A stretch of DNA of 64,000 nt from Albugo candida (Eukaryota > Oomycota > Peronosporomycetes > Albuginales). Position numbers and translations under genes: made by a program. This document shows positions 44,456-55,700 of the stretch, piece after piece. Every line of letters begins with the position of its first letter. Position 1 is the first letter of the stretch. Location: assembly GCA_040437565.1 (NCBI GenBank), contig JBDOQK010000016.1, positions 310,001 through 374,000 on the forward strand, given 5' to 3'. The notes beneath the pieces were generated by a model. It made no database searches. It saw only the letters and a list, made by a program, of their open reading frames with translations, and had not been told where the DNA came from.

Positions 44456-44993
44456 TTAGTTGATTAGGTCATTCGTATTGTCTGCACAATCCGCACTAGG
44501 ATCTCGATAGACTGTGTTCCATACCACTACGTGAATACTGAGCAGCCATACGCATGGATTTGATTCTTTCGCGTCATCAGAACTCTTATTGTTTATGTGA
44601 AAGATAATTCTGAGAGCAGGTATCTCAACACCATTCAAATCCATGCGATAAACAACGAAGAGTGCGACCGAGAAGACAAGCTGGAAGCGTACTCTCAAAA
44701 AGACTTTGATTAGAGTCGATTGCGGTTATGCAACCGATAGGATTGGGTTGCGGCTCGTATTCTCTCCAAGAAAACCCTTGGTGGAAGTTCGCATGAATAC
44801 GCAGGCGAGAATCGAGAAAAAACCCGGTAACCGTTAACCCCCTTCCTGTGCCGAAGACGACATCTGTCTCACGTAAAAAAGTGACAATCAAGCCCATGAC
44901 GATTTTACTAAACATAATGAGTCCTTGTAAAGTGTCGACGGCAGTGCATTGAGTATGTACAAAGCGATTTATGGCTAATATGAGGGTTGCCAT
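44456..44993 (-). CDS. Possible small gene upstream of the second GH131-like gene
   Basis: An ATG at 44993 opens a 122-codon frame ending at 44625, starting with a hydrophobic stretch (LIMFSKIVMGLIVTFL). A second frame, open down to 44456, carries another hydrophobic segment (FQLVFSVALFVVYRM) and may be a later exon. No family recognised. Coding status is uncertain. Confidence 0.3.
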
Positions 44994-45277
44994 GGTTCCC
45001 TATACAACCTCCATCAATTAGACGCGGTAAAGTCACGCCGGTATCCCGTACATAGCATTGCCTATGCAGGGTGATTTCTACAGCTCAGAAGGTTGAGGCA
45101 CCCTATTGTCGCGTATGTCATGATCGCCTATACCCATAATATGCATGCGAATATAAAGAAGAGGTGAGTCATGCTATCGTCACGATTCTTGGTCGACGCC
45201 TTTACTTGTATAACACAGCTGAAGTCAACTTTTCCTCATTATCAAATTCGATCGGTCAGAAACACTGCTGGTGAACA

Positions 45278-46069
45278 ATGAGATGTCAACAACTTTTCCA
45301 CATTTTAGTTTCGACGACATTTCTGTCCAAAGCTGCCGATGAAGTTAAAGGTGTGCAATTACCATGGGATGGGCGTTTTGAAAAGTTAGGAAGTCTCGAA
45401 GATCTACAAAAAGCTTACTTGCTTCACATCTTTGGGGATGATTGCCCAAATGGAAAAGATTGTACACTCTCGAAATATGTCGTGCTCAACAGCAAAGAAC
45501 GCACCAACCCTTTCAACAAAGACACTGGGACTTGCTCTATCTCGATCGACAACAAGGCTGTGTTTCAGTCACGAGAAAACATGAAGCGAGCAGAGCTTGT
45601 ACAAATATTCTCTGTTCCTCCTAATTCTGGAGTGCGTCTTCAGTTCGCATTCATGATAACGAAAGCTTTCATTAATAAAGAACTTGATTATCAAGTAGTC
45701 TTTTTAGAAAGTCACAAACTCGAGATTCGCATCCAACAAACCGAAGTAAACAAACCAGAGGTGAGAATACTCTACAGCTCCAACCCAAAAGATCACATTT
45801 GGGGAGAAGAATTAGAATATGGGAAATATTATAATTTCGATGTTTACTGCACCGCAAAGTACATGCGCTATGTTGTATCCGATGACCAGGGCAGGTTGGC
45901 GGATAAAAAGCAATACGATGTCCAATTTGATTCGACAGATTCCAAAGACAGGGAATTTCACATTGGTTTACTCAGCTACAGCACGAAAGCGAAACACCCT
46001 GATATAGTCGAGGGTGATACGATCATTTTTAACGGAGTGTCTGCGGAAGTACTGGCCCCAGGAGTTTGA
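45278..46069 (+). CDS. Secreted GH131-like (glucan-active) protein, copy 2
   Basis: A single exon of 263 residues from the ATG at 45278, with a signal peptide (MRCQQLFHILVSTTFLSKA). GH131-type blocks: QLPWDGRFEKLGSL, MKRAELVQIFSVPPNSGVRL, LDYQVVFLESHKLEIRIQQ, EYGKYYNFDVY and FHIGLLSY. It is a diverged paralogue of the gene at 14755-15537 on the opposite strand, about 30 kb away, with the same single-exon form and length. The opening PWDGRF agrees better with the family than copy 1's PFNGAF. Likely a secreted beta-glucan-binding or -cleaving enzyme; activity is inferred. Confidence 0.7.
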   Translation: MRCQQLFHILVSTTFLSKAADEVKGVQLPWDGRFEKLGSLEDLQKAYLLHIFGDDCPNGKDCTLSKYVVLNSKERTNPFNKDTGTCSISIDNKAVFQSRENMKRAELVQIFSVPPNSGVRLQFAFMITKAFINKELDYQVVFLESHKLEIRIQQTEVNKPEVRILYSSNPKDHIWGEELEYGKYYNFDVYCTAKYMRYVVSDDQGRLADKKQYDVQFDSTDSKDREFHIGLLSYSTKAKHPDIVEGDTIIFNGVSAEVLAPGV

Positions 46070-47081
46070 GCATTGGCAAAACTCGCAGTGCATTGGAAGA
46101 AGAGAATCGGCAAATGGATTATTTGTTTTGTTTTGCCTACAACTTGCATTTTGCGTTGTTACTTTTCAAAATAAGAGAATAAAAACATTTCACTGCTTAG
46201 ACTTGGCATCCTTTTACAATGGACGCCTTCCGCTTACACATTTCGGGCGCTGCAGTGCACGCACTCGTGAGCAACGAGCACACATATGCCGAGCGCGACT
46301 CTCTTCTGAACGTCGACGCTCGGTTGAGTGAATCAAAAGCTGTGTGGGTGCCCATATGCTTGCCTCGATAGTAATTTTGGAGCAAAACTTATCAAAGTGC
46401 GTGCAGTATGCTTCTACAACTGTCTTCACAAGTCTGCAGAAAAAACTGATACGTTTCAAATCTCATAATTCCTTCAAGGATTGCTTCGCATAATGCTGAG
46501 TAAGGATTTGAAAGATTGTGTTTCTTATAGCATAATTCGTCACAAAATACCGAAATGTTGTCTTTTTGTATAACAAAATTGTAAACTTGTCTTTGCCTGC
46601 CAACCAGCGATATCAGTTTGTCTTATGAGCAATGTGAACGACACGGCACACCAGCTTGTCAATTTCGATCGCGAAAAGTACTGCCACAGCGTACGATGTG
46701 TAAGCAGAATATAATGCAGCAATCAGAGATGACTCTACATTCTGCTGCTTCACCCTCATGAGCTTCTTAGGATTACCAGGCACTCACAAGGTGAGCCTAT
46801 GCATAAAACAATTTTGTTCTCATTATATGGCGCTCGTCTAGCGACTTGGATATCGTATGGTCAATTGGCTAGACAGAATGAGATTTAGATGGGGATGATA
46901 AAATGGAAGCTTTTGATTGTGAAAAGACAAAATTGGGTCGTAATCACAAATCGACTTGATTCACTTTACCGTATCAACTGACTTCACAGTTTCAAGTGAG
47001 AAAATTGTACGAGATGCTGCAGCTCTGACTGCGGCGGTGTTTCATCAATATGACACACGGTATCTCAAAACAAAAGATACC
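46070..47081. other. Intergenic region, no gene seen
   Basis: About 1 kb upstream of the myosin gene. Frames are short and overlap on both strands without coding character; no RNA gene recognised. Confidence 0.5.
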
Positions 47082-50000
47082 ATGGATGATGAACAGATAA
47101 AGGTTTGCACACCGAGTAGAGGTTTCTTGGTGTCACTCATATCAATCAATCTATGCAGATGTATGTTCCGCATGAAGCAGATGGATGGATCAAAGCATCA
47201 GTCAGCAAATGCCATTGGACTCACCAGGAAACAATTCACGCTGTAGTAGAAGGCGATGATGAAGAACATATGGAACATAAATCAGCACCCGGGACATCGT
47301 GCACTGTGTTGGTTCGTTGACACAAGAGATAAAATATAATTTACTTACGATATGTCTCCTCATAGAAAAGCAGTTTATTAGTACGCAACGAACGTAATGT
47401 GGATGGATGTGACGATATGGCCAAATTGAATCATCTTCATGAAGCTGCAATTCTCTACAATTTGCGTCAAAGATTTCTCCAACGTGCCCCATATACCTAT
47501 TCAGGTCCAATTTGCATCGCTATGAATCCTGTGCGTTTGTTGCATCGATTGTACATCTAGCTTCTACTCACGAATTCATGAGTAGTATGCTTGGCTGCAT
47601 CTGTATTCTAAGAAATTACAAAATTTATATTACGTGCGTGATCGGGATGAATTACCTCCTCATATCTATGCAATCAGTGCGAGAAGCTACCGCGATATGC
47701 GTTCATCTACAAAAGATCAAAGCATATTTGTCAGCGGGGAATCCGGTGCTGGAAAAACTGAGACTACAAAAATCTTAATGTCTCATTTGGCAACTGCGGG
47801 TTTTGATGTACCGAAATTTGGCATAAAAGAAATCGCAAGCAACTTCATACAACAAGTACTGCAATCGAATCCACTAATGGAGTCGTTCGGAAATGCAAAG
47901 ACGTCACGAAATGATAACAGCAGTCGTTTTGGAAAGTTCACAGAGTTACAATTTAGTGCGTCCGGGCATTTGATGGGTGCTCACTCGAGCACGTATCTTC
48001 TTGAGAAATCTCGAGTATCCTTCCAAAGACCCGGAGAGCAAAATTATCATATATTTTACCAGTTGCTTGCCTCGAGCAGCCCGATAAAGATGCAAGTGCA
48101 GCTCGATGATGTCAACTTTGGAGACTTTCCAATACTTCCATTCGATGAATCATCGAATGGCTTGATCTCGAAAGATTTGGAGCTTTCCCCCGGAAGTCAT
48201 GAGCTTGGCGGAATCCGACAAGAAGGCGAATCACCAAGAGAGAGCAACTGCAGGCTGACATATCAAAAGTCATTTGATTCAATACTGGATTGTCTTACGG
48301 TTCTAGGCATTCCATCACAGATCCAGGTGGAGGTATTCAAGGTCGTATCAGCCATTATGTATTTATCCTGTCTCAAACCCATACGTTATGGTGAAGATAT
48401 AGACGAGTCAATTCTAGATCCAAACGATCCCATTTCAGTACGAGGAAGCACTCGTGCATGCCAACTTATACAAGTAGAAGAATCGGATCTCATGACGGCA
48501 TTAACAGCTCGTGAAATTCATCTACCTGTTGTCAGCGAGACATATAAAGTTCCGTTAACTGTTCAACAAGCTAGTAATGCTCGGAATGCACTCGCTACGA
48601 CTTTGTACTCGTACCTCTTTCAATGGCTTGCCAATCGCGTCAATACAACGACAGCTTGCAAAGACAATAAATCAGTTGTCAATAGAATTTGTATACTAGA
48701 CATTTTCGGCTTTGAAAACTTGAAACAAAATTCCTACGAGCAATTTTGCATCAATTATGCGAATGAGAAGCTTCAGCGAAAATTCACAGAGGATGTTTTG
48801 GATTTTACGCAATCGGAATACAAGGAGGAGGGCTTGACATGGCCCAATGTCGCATTTGAAGACAACCTTGACATTTTGACACTCATCGAAGGACGCTCTG
48901 GTATTCTATCCCTTTTAAATGAAGAAGGCTTCCGACCCAAAGGAAGTGATAGATCGTTTACAGATACGCTGAGGGCACACTTCAATGACCATGGATGTTT
49001 CAAGTACCCGCGCTTCAGAAACGACGCTTTTAGTATCAAGCATTATGCTGGGTTTGTTCTGTACGAGACGGATGGGTTTTTGATGAAAAATACGGGAGCT
49101 TCTGTGGACGATATCATGCAACTGATACGGCAAAGTCGCTCTTATTTTTTACGATCTATGTTCTCGCTTGAATTGAGCACAAATCAAGCATCATCGCTTG
49201 CCAGAAAAAATCCGAGTGCGCCAGGTAGTCGGAGGTCCAATACCACTTTTCAAAAAAGTATGTCCATCGTACGCGGAACGGTGGGGAGTCAATTCAAGGA
49301 TCAGCTCAATGGACTATCGGCTAGGATCCGACAAACAAATGTGCATTATATCCGTTGTATCAAACCTAATAATTGCAAGAGCCCATCTGTTTTCGACAAG
49401 AAACACGCTCTGGAGCAATTACGGTGCTCTGGTGTGCTAGACGCCGCTCAAATCAGCCGAAACGTGTTCCCAGTTCAGATGTTGCAAAAGTGTTTCATCA
49501 AAAGATTCAGTGATGTCACCTTGTTAGAACCTGCAAAGCCGTATCTTCAGGCAGGCGACGTAAGCTGTGCGGCTACAGTACATTCCAGACGATTTGGTCA
49601 CGCTGATCGATATCGCTGTTCTGTCGATCTATCCGATCAATTCGACCGCAACACAACCATAGACCTCCTCCACCACCTTTTACCATTTGATACCAATACG
49701 TATCAAGTCGGAAAAAATCGTGTGTACTTTTGCAAAGGCGTCTTAGAAGCATTGGAAGGCTTACGCGCGAGGGAATTGAATTCGAAAGCGCGTTTGATAC
49801 AAACTTTTATCAAAATGTGGGTCGCTCGAATCAAATACTTCAAAGTCAGACAAGCGGTAATACGACTCCAAACATGGTATCGGTCATGCTTTGTGCGTCG
49901 ACATTACCGGCGCCAGCGTGCAGCAGCTATCAAAGTGCAATCCCATGTACGATGCTACATGGCGATCAAAATATTGAATCACCTGCAGAAGCAAGCGAAA

Positions 50001-50978
50001 GGTGATGCAAAAGTACGGAATCAAATCGATCTCTTTAAGGTGCAATTAGCTTCTAAGATCGATCGATTGTTGTGGGAAAACGCTACCACAAAAGCAGCAA
50101 GCAGCACAGTAAAAGATGTCAGTTTTCGTGAACAAGAAGGGATAGAAAATATAAAGCGGCGAGAGAAAACCAGCGGCACTTCTTTGGTCGTTGCGAACCG
50201 TAGACGCATGCAATTGAATGAGGAGATTGAGATGCTGAATACTGCTCATACTCGGATTAAAACCACACCACTGACGAATTCTGCAGCAAGACACTTTCAA
50301 TTGATGCAATCCTTGATTGAGATGGTAGTAGAGCGAAAAGCTCTCGCGAGAGAATTGCACGATGCGACATTATCGGCCAAACGTCTACAGCAAGAAATCG
50401 CTTCGCTTTTTAAAACAGATTTTAGCTTCCAACCACTTCAGCGTCAAAATCACGAAATGAATTACAGTGAAAGATGGAAGATCACCAAGAATGCTCAAGT
50501 TAGAGCCTTGGAGATTTCAATGGAGTCAAATGAATCATCTTCTTCCCCGGTGACTCAGCCAGCTCACTTACAACGTCAAAATTCTGTGACGAGTACTGCG
50601 ACTTCTACCCAAGTATCATCGCCGATATCTGAAGCTTCACATCGTACTTGCGGGACAACATCCTGGCCCAAGACTTCACCCTCACTGGACCTCGTTCACA
50701 TCAAACATTCCTTATCTTTTCCTGATAACCTACCTGATAGTGAATCACTCCCAATATCAAGATCTCAGCAAGATTTAATGACACAAGAGGCACGTCGGTG
50801 TTCCATATTCAATTCCAATGAGTTTTTCCATCACGATGCAAGATCTGATCTTCAAAACTCGATCATGAGTAAACTAGCTCTGATCACTCAGCACGTCATT
50901 AACAACGCATGCGTGCTTTCAACAGGTGATGATACCGAATCTGAGGAGGTCTCGGTGCACGAATCTCATTCATTTTAA
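47082..50978 (+). CDS. Myosin heavy chain (unconventional) with IQ motifs
   Basis: Exons 47082-47102, 47159-47311, 47366-47530 and 47586-50978, all phase 0, give 1,243 residues. The start ATG at 47082 heads a seven-codon first exon (MDDEQIK). Motor motifs: P-loop GESGAGKT near residue 164, switch I NDNSSRFGKF, switch II DIFGFE near 485, NSYEQFCINYANEKLQ, and the converter-side HALEQLRCSGVLDAAQI. About three IQ-like motifs follow (850-910: ARLIQTFIKMWVARIKY, AVIRLQTWYRSCFVRRHYR, AAIKVQSHVRCY), then a short coiled coil and a Ser/Thr-rich tail without a known cargo domain. Oomycetes carry several lineage-specific myosin classes; I cannot place this one. Confidence 0.94.
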
Positions 50979-51248
50979 CGCAAGTCACTGGAGGATGGAA
51001 CGATACTCCTAGTCCGGTATCCAGGAGAGATTTATTCTGTGTCATGATTGAATCAGCGCCTACATAAATGGCCCCTCGACATAATGAATGCAAGCTGAAG
51101 AGCGAGTACCAAGTTGATAGTTGTGATTGCAGCGATACATTTTAGCATGGAATTTGACTTATTGGTATGTCTACTTGGCTATCATACAGTGTTGCGTCGT
51201 TGTACATGTGAATACTTATGAGGACCGTTCACCTGGGTGAGCTGCTGA

Positions 51249-52072
51249 TCAAATGCCCAAAAAATCCATTGCAGATGATAATGCTTGGCGAGTTCGTACC
51301 GCGATGGGGTCTGTATCCTTGGGATTTATCGTTGGATCGATATGCATATACGCGTGAGAAGTCGAGCGCCTAAGCGCTTGTTGGGAATCTTTCTCTAAAC
51401 TACGCACAATCTCAGCTTCATGCTTGCGTTTCTCGATTTCCTCTCGCCGAATGGTTTTTTCAATGTCATATTTCTTTTGATGCATTCGGTACAATTCCTT
51501 TTCCGCACGACGCAAGCGTTCTTCGACAATTCCACGACGCCGATGTTCTTCTTCGTATCGTTTTTCCCACATTTCCCGCTCAGACTCGAGTCTTGCTCGC
51601 TCCTCTTTCCATCGTCTGACGTAAGAGAATCATCGATGCCTTTCGATTTGCTACAAACACTCGTGTGCATCGTACCGTTCATCGTCTGCTTTCTGAGCAT
51701 CCAGCGCAATTCGATCGAGCGCTTCCTGTTCTAATCTATCCAGCCGTAAGCAGTCATCCGTAACCATTTAATAATTCCTTACCTGTGCTCCAGATCCTCA
51801 TTCACATACTCCAAATCATTCTGTCGCCTTGCTTGAGCTTCCACAAATCGCTTTGCTTCTGCCAATTCGTTTTGTAGTCGCTGTACTAACTGACTATCCT
51901 TTCGATGCTCACGTTCGAAAAGCGGTACACTTTCCATTTCCGTCTATGCATAGTCATAAAATGTAGTGAGAAAAGCTTCTCCTATACGACGATGTTATAG
52001 TACGTGTCTTGCGAATGTAGCTACTCCCCAATTTGTGCTACTCGATGCGGTCGATTTCTCATGTGCGACCAT
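51249..52072 (-). CDS. Coiled-coil protein, four exons
   Basis: Exons 52025-52072, 51783-51943, 51676-51735 and 51249-51615 join with matching phases, giving 211 residues. Nearly the whole protein is a charged coiled coil: DSQLVQRLQNELAEAKRF, LEQEALDRIALDAQKADD, RARLESEREMWEKRYEEEH, then Arg/Glu-rich. It ends AVRTRQALSSAMDFLGI. No family recognised; a cytoskeletal or centrosomal scaffold is only a guess. It converges on the myosin gene, with 270 bp between their stops. Confidence 0.65.
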
Positions 52073-52725
52073 TTCTATGTCGATTTTCTGTTGCGCTTAA
52101 TTTGCTCAACTACTGCAAGGAATAATGAAGATGGGCATTCAGATAATGTACGATAGATTCGCGTTGTACGGAGTACCCACATACGCAGTTTTCAGCTTAA
52201 AATGGAATGCGTACAAATGAAAAAAACAACTGTCAAATTCGTTATAATACAAGCAAAGCGCTTGCGTTTCGTTCTTTATTTGACACTCACGTACGCGATG
52301 CAACTCGATATTATAGGGAACAGATGCTTCCAATCAAAACTATAGGGGAAGGGCGATAATCGATTGCATACAGCGATTCATCGATGTAAAGTTGCACGCG
52401 AAAACATCATCGTCGCCTGGAAATGCCGTCTTATTACAAGCTACAAGCGTATCACGTTGCAACGCATTCGCAATTGTGACACGTGAAAGTATCACTCAAC
52501 TTTATTTATTTGTATCGTCACTGTGCGGTGATAAATCGGGTTCGGAAGTAGGAGTCTGTAGTCACAGCTTAAGTAGTCTGACTTTGAATGATACGGTTGA
52601 TAGCACGTCAATGTCGACAGTTGTGTTCTTTTCCCAGTTTTTAATGTAAATGGCAGTTTTTCTGAGACCTGCCTCCACAATGGAGCTGCGGATGTACTCA
52701 CTTTGAAAAGTGCATTGCGATAACA
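52073..52725. other. Spacer upstream of the GTPase-vWA-RING gene
   Basis: About 650 bp between divergent genes. No open frame with coding character; presumably holds the promoters of both. Confidence 0.45.
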
Positions 52726-55700
52726 ATGCGACTGCAACTTGAAGACAAGGAGTGTTACAGATCAATTGATTGTTATCGGGTCTTATCGCTTTCGAGGGAG
52801 CTTCAGAATGGTGGAGAAGCGATGAAACCTGTCCTTGACGAGTTAGAGCTCAAGCGACTATGCGTGCAACTCGGTGTCGCATCGTCTCCAAGAACGACGG
52901 GGAATATGGGAAGCGACCTCGAAGAAGACTTTGATCAGGAGTTTGCTCGATACCTGCGTAACAAGGTATTTACTCCGGTCAATTTATTGAAGAATACGGA
53001 TGGAAAGAATGCCGAAGTGCTTGGCTTATTTGGGAAGCAAAACGCTGTCAAACAGCAGCTCGAGCAGATGAATATATGGGCAGAGAAGATCGGACAGCTT
53101 TCGGTCAACGATCAAGGGATCTACTGCGTTTGTAGTAATGCAGCATCGATTGCAAATGGAAAGCGTGTAACTCTGGTGATATTCACTTGGCTGACTGATG
53201 CTCTGTTTGACCCAACGGCGTTACGAGATATGGCGACTTACATGCTACGATTTCTTTCCAATCTGACGTCACATTTGATATGTTGCGTTCTGGATCAGGA
53301 TGTCAAATGCATCCAAAGTATCGTTGATGGACGCAAAAATTCAAGTGACGATGAGGAATTGGATGCTTTATCGTATTCCGCAAGGTTCAAGGTCGAGTGC
53401 CAGGAGGATGCTCGTGATAAAGTCACCTGCAGCATTGAGAATTCTCTCCAAATTCCTGAATGTCAGGAGAACACAAAGGTACAATTGGCCAGCGGAAGTT
53501 ATATGGGCGTTGTGACAACCACAAGCCAAGTGAGGAAGAGGCTGAAAAAAGAAATAGCCAGATTTTATTCGACCGACAAGTTGTGTCACTGGATTGAGAA
53601 TCGCGCCAAGGTGTATCGTATGGATTTGCACCCTCTTCTCAACTCTCTGAATCGTGTCTATCGAAAAGCGATTCTCGAGTCGTTTCATTCGCATCCAAAG
53701 CAGAAGTTGGACGAAATCGATGCAATATACGCTACGGAGAAGAACGAAAAGGCTTTCTTTCAAACGAAAATGACGAAATTCTCGACCACCTGCTTCACGT
53801 TGAGCCTCTTATCGAAAACCACAATCGAAGAGTACAGGACCGCGTTTGAAAGGATTGCGAGTGCTGTCACGCCCGGAACAATCACGGAAACGATGTCCAG
53901 CACCATCCAAATTCCCATCAAGCTATACGAAGCCAGAGACACCTTAGTGAAGCTATACAAATCCGGTAAAGTAGACGAAGTGCAGAAGGCTATTCACGAT
54001 ATTATCGGTGGCAAATCGTGTGCAAAGTCTAGGTGGCAATGGAGTCTTTTTGCGTTAGAAGTACCAAAAGAGCTGGACAACATGGTGCTGACACGGATGT
54101 CAGATGCTCGAAATGAATGGCTCACTTATGTCAATGGTATCTTAGCAGATGCGATGGACTCTGCTTGTGTCCGCAAATTTGTCGAAGAAGAAGTAGAAGA
54201 AGCGCGTCAATGGATGCAGTCTGAGAAGCACGCGATCGTGCAGGTAGCGCTGGTCTCTCTATTTGATAACCTTGCCAATGCCGACAAAGAAAGAAAGATA
54301 ACGGTGCACAGGGCTTCGTCGCTCATGAATCTCATCGAGTTTGATGTCGAAAGCGAGGAAGAAGACATCTCCGTGGACATCGTGAGCGTGCAAAAGTATA
54401 GTATGAATGGACTTCATCCTCTTGGTAGCTTACCGTTTGACAAAGACGATGGCATCATTGGAATCTACACAGTGCAGGCATTCAGTCTTTTGGTGGTATC
54501 CTCGCGAAATTCTACGATTCGGGTGATCCAATTCGCCAGCGATATGCGATTAGCTCCAGTGTTCACATTGGAACGCAGTTTCAAACGGTCGATTTCCTTG
54601 TGCGATTTCAATGTCAATGAGCGCATTTTAGCTATTTTGTACGACGCGGGTAAGAAAAGGCTGGGTGTGGTGAGATTATTTCGCTTCTCCGAGAAGTACA
54701 ACATTATGGATCGGGCTGGCGATCTCGATCTGGATATCAAGACCACGCTGGAAGGTCCAATTGTCGAGCTTGTTGCTGTCAAGAACGCCATCTATGTTGT
54801 GGATAAAAATGGGATGGCACAATCCATTCATTTACGATCACAACAAGTGTCTCGAAAATTCCAAGTCAATCCTCTCGATCGATGCGGAAAATTATTTTGT
54901 CCCCAAGAAGCAGTGTTGATGGCTGGACGGATGGTCTCGATCAAGGACTCGGAATATGAAGTTGTCATCTCGACAATTTCGCAAGTGGATCATCGCTTCC
55001 TACCCGATGAGAGCGTCGGTGTCCAGTTATTGTCCAAGGACGCCTCAATCGTGTGCGTTGGAAATCTTTTGCATATACTGGACTTGGTGGCTTGTCGACT
55101 TTACGCTATCCGGCTGGACGTCTCTATCCGAAGCGATTCCTATCGCATACGCCATGCTGCAGGTAGACTGGATGCTGATGCTGACAGCGATATAAAAGAA
55201 GATTGGCTAAGAACATTCTACCACATGTACGAGAAGTTCCCCGTACGAGGGAGTCTTCACGACAATTATGGCAATCGGATTTTCAAGCTGTTGTTCTCCG
55301 TACAAGGCGAGGAAGCGTGTGACACGACAATGATCGAGTCGACTTTCAAATGTTATCTCGAAAGAATAATGGAAGATTTGAAAAAGCTTCACAAACCGCT
55401 GCATGGACTGGATTTGGCGTCGAACGTAGTCGTTGGCTGTGCGTACCCATGCTCTGACTGGATACTCGATCAAGTTCATCGGTCGACTACGCTTCCTGCT
55501 CATGAGCTCATTTTACGAATGATCACATTTGTACCGCTGCAAATCTGTCGGGCTGAAGACAATACGCTCAACATTCTTGGGTGTAGGAATACTAAATCTT
55601 TGAATGATTCCCTGCAGCAGTCAACGATGATTGATGCTGCTAGTATCGCAGGCTCGATCCGATTCGGGTTTCTATCTGTTTTGTTGGAGGCTTGGCAAGG

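Noticed and set aside
46197-46459. Cys-rich minus-strand frame upstream of myosin
   Set aside because: Overlapping frames on both strands, no start context and no family pattern.
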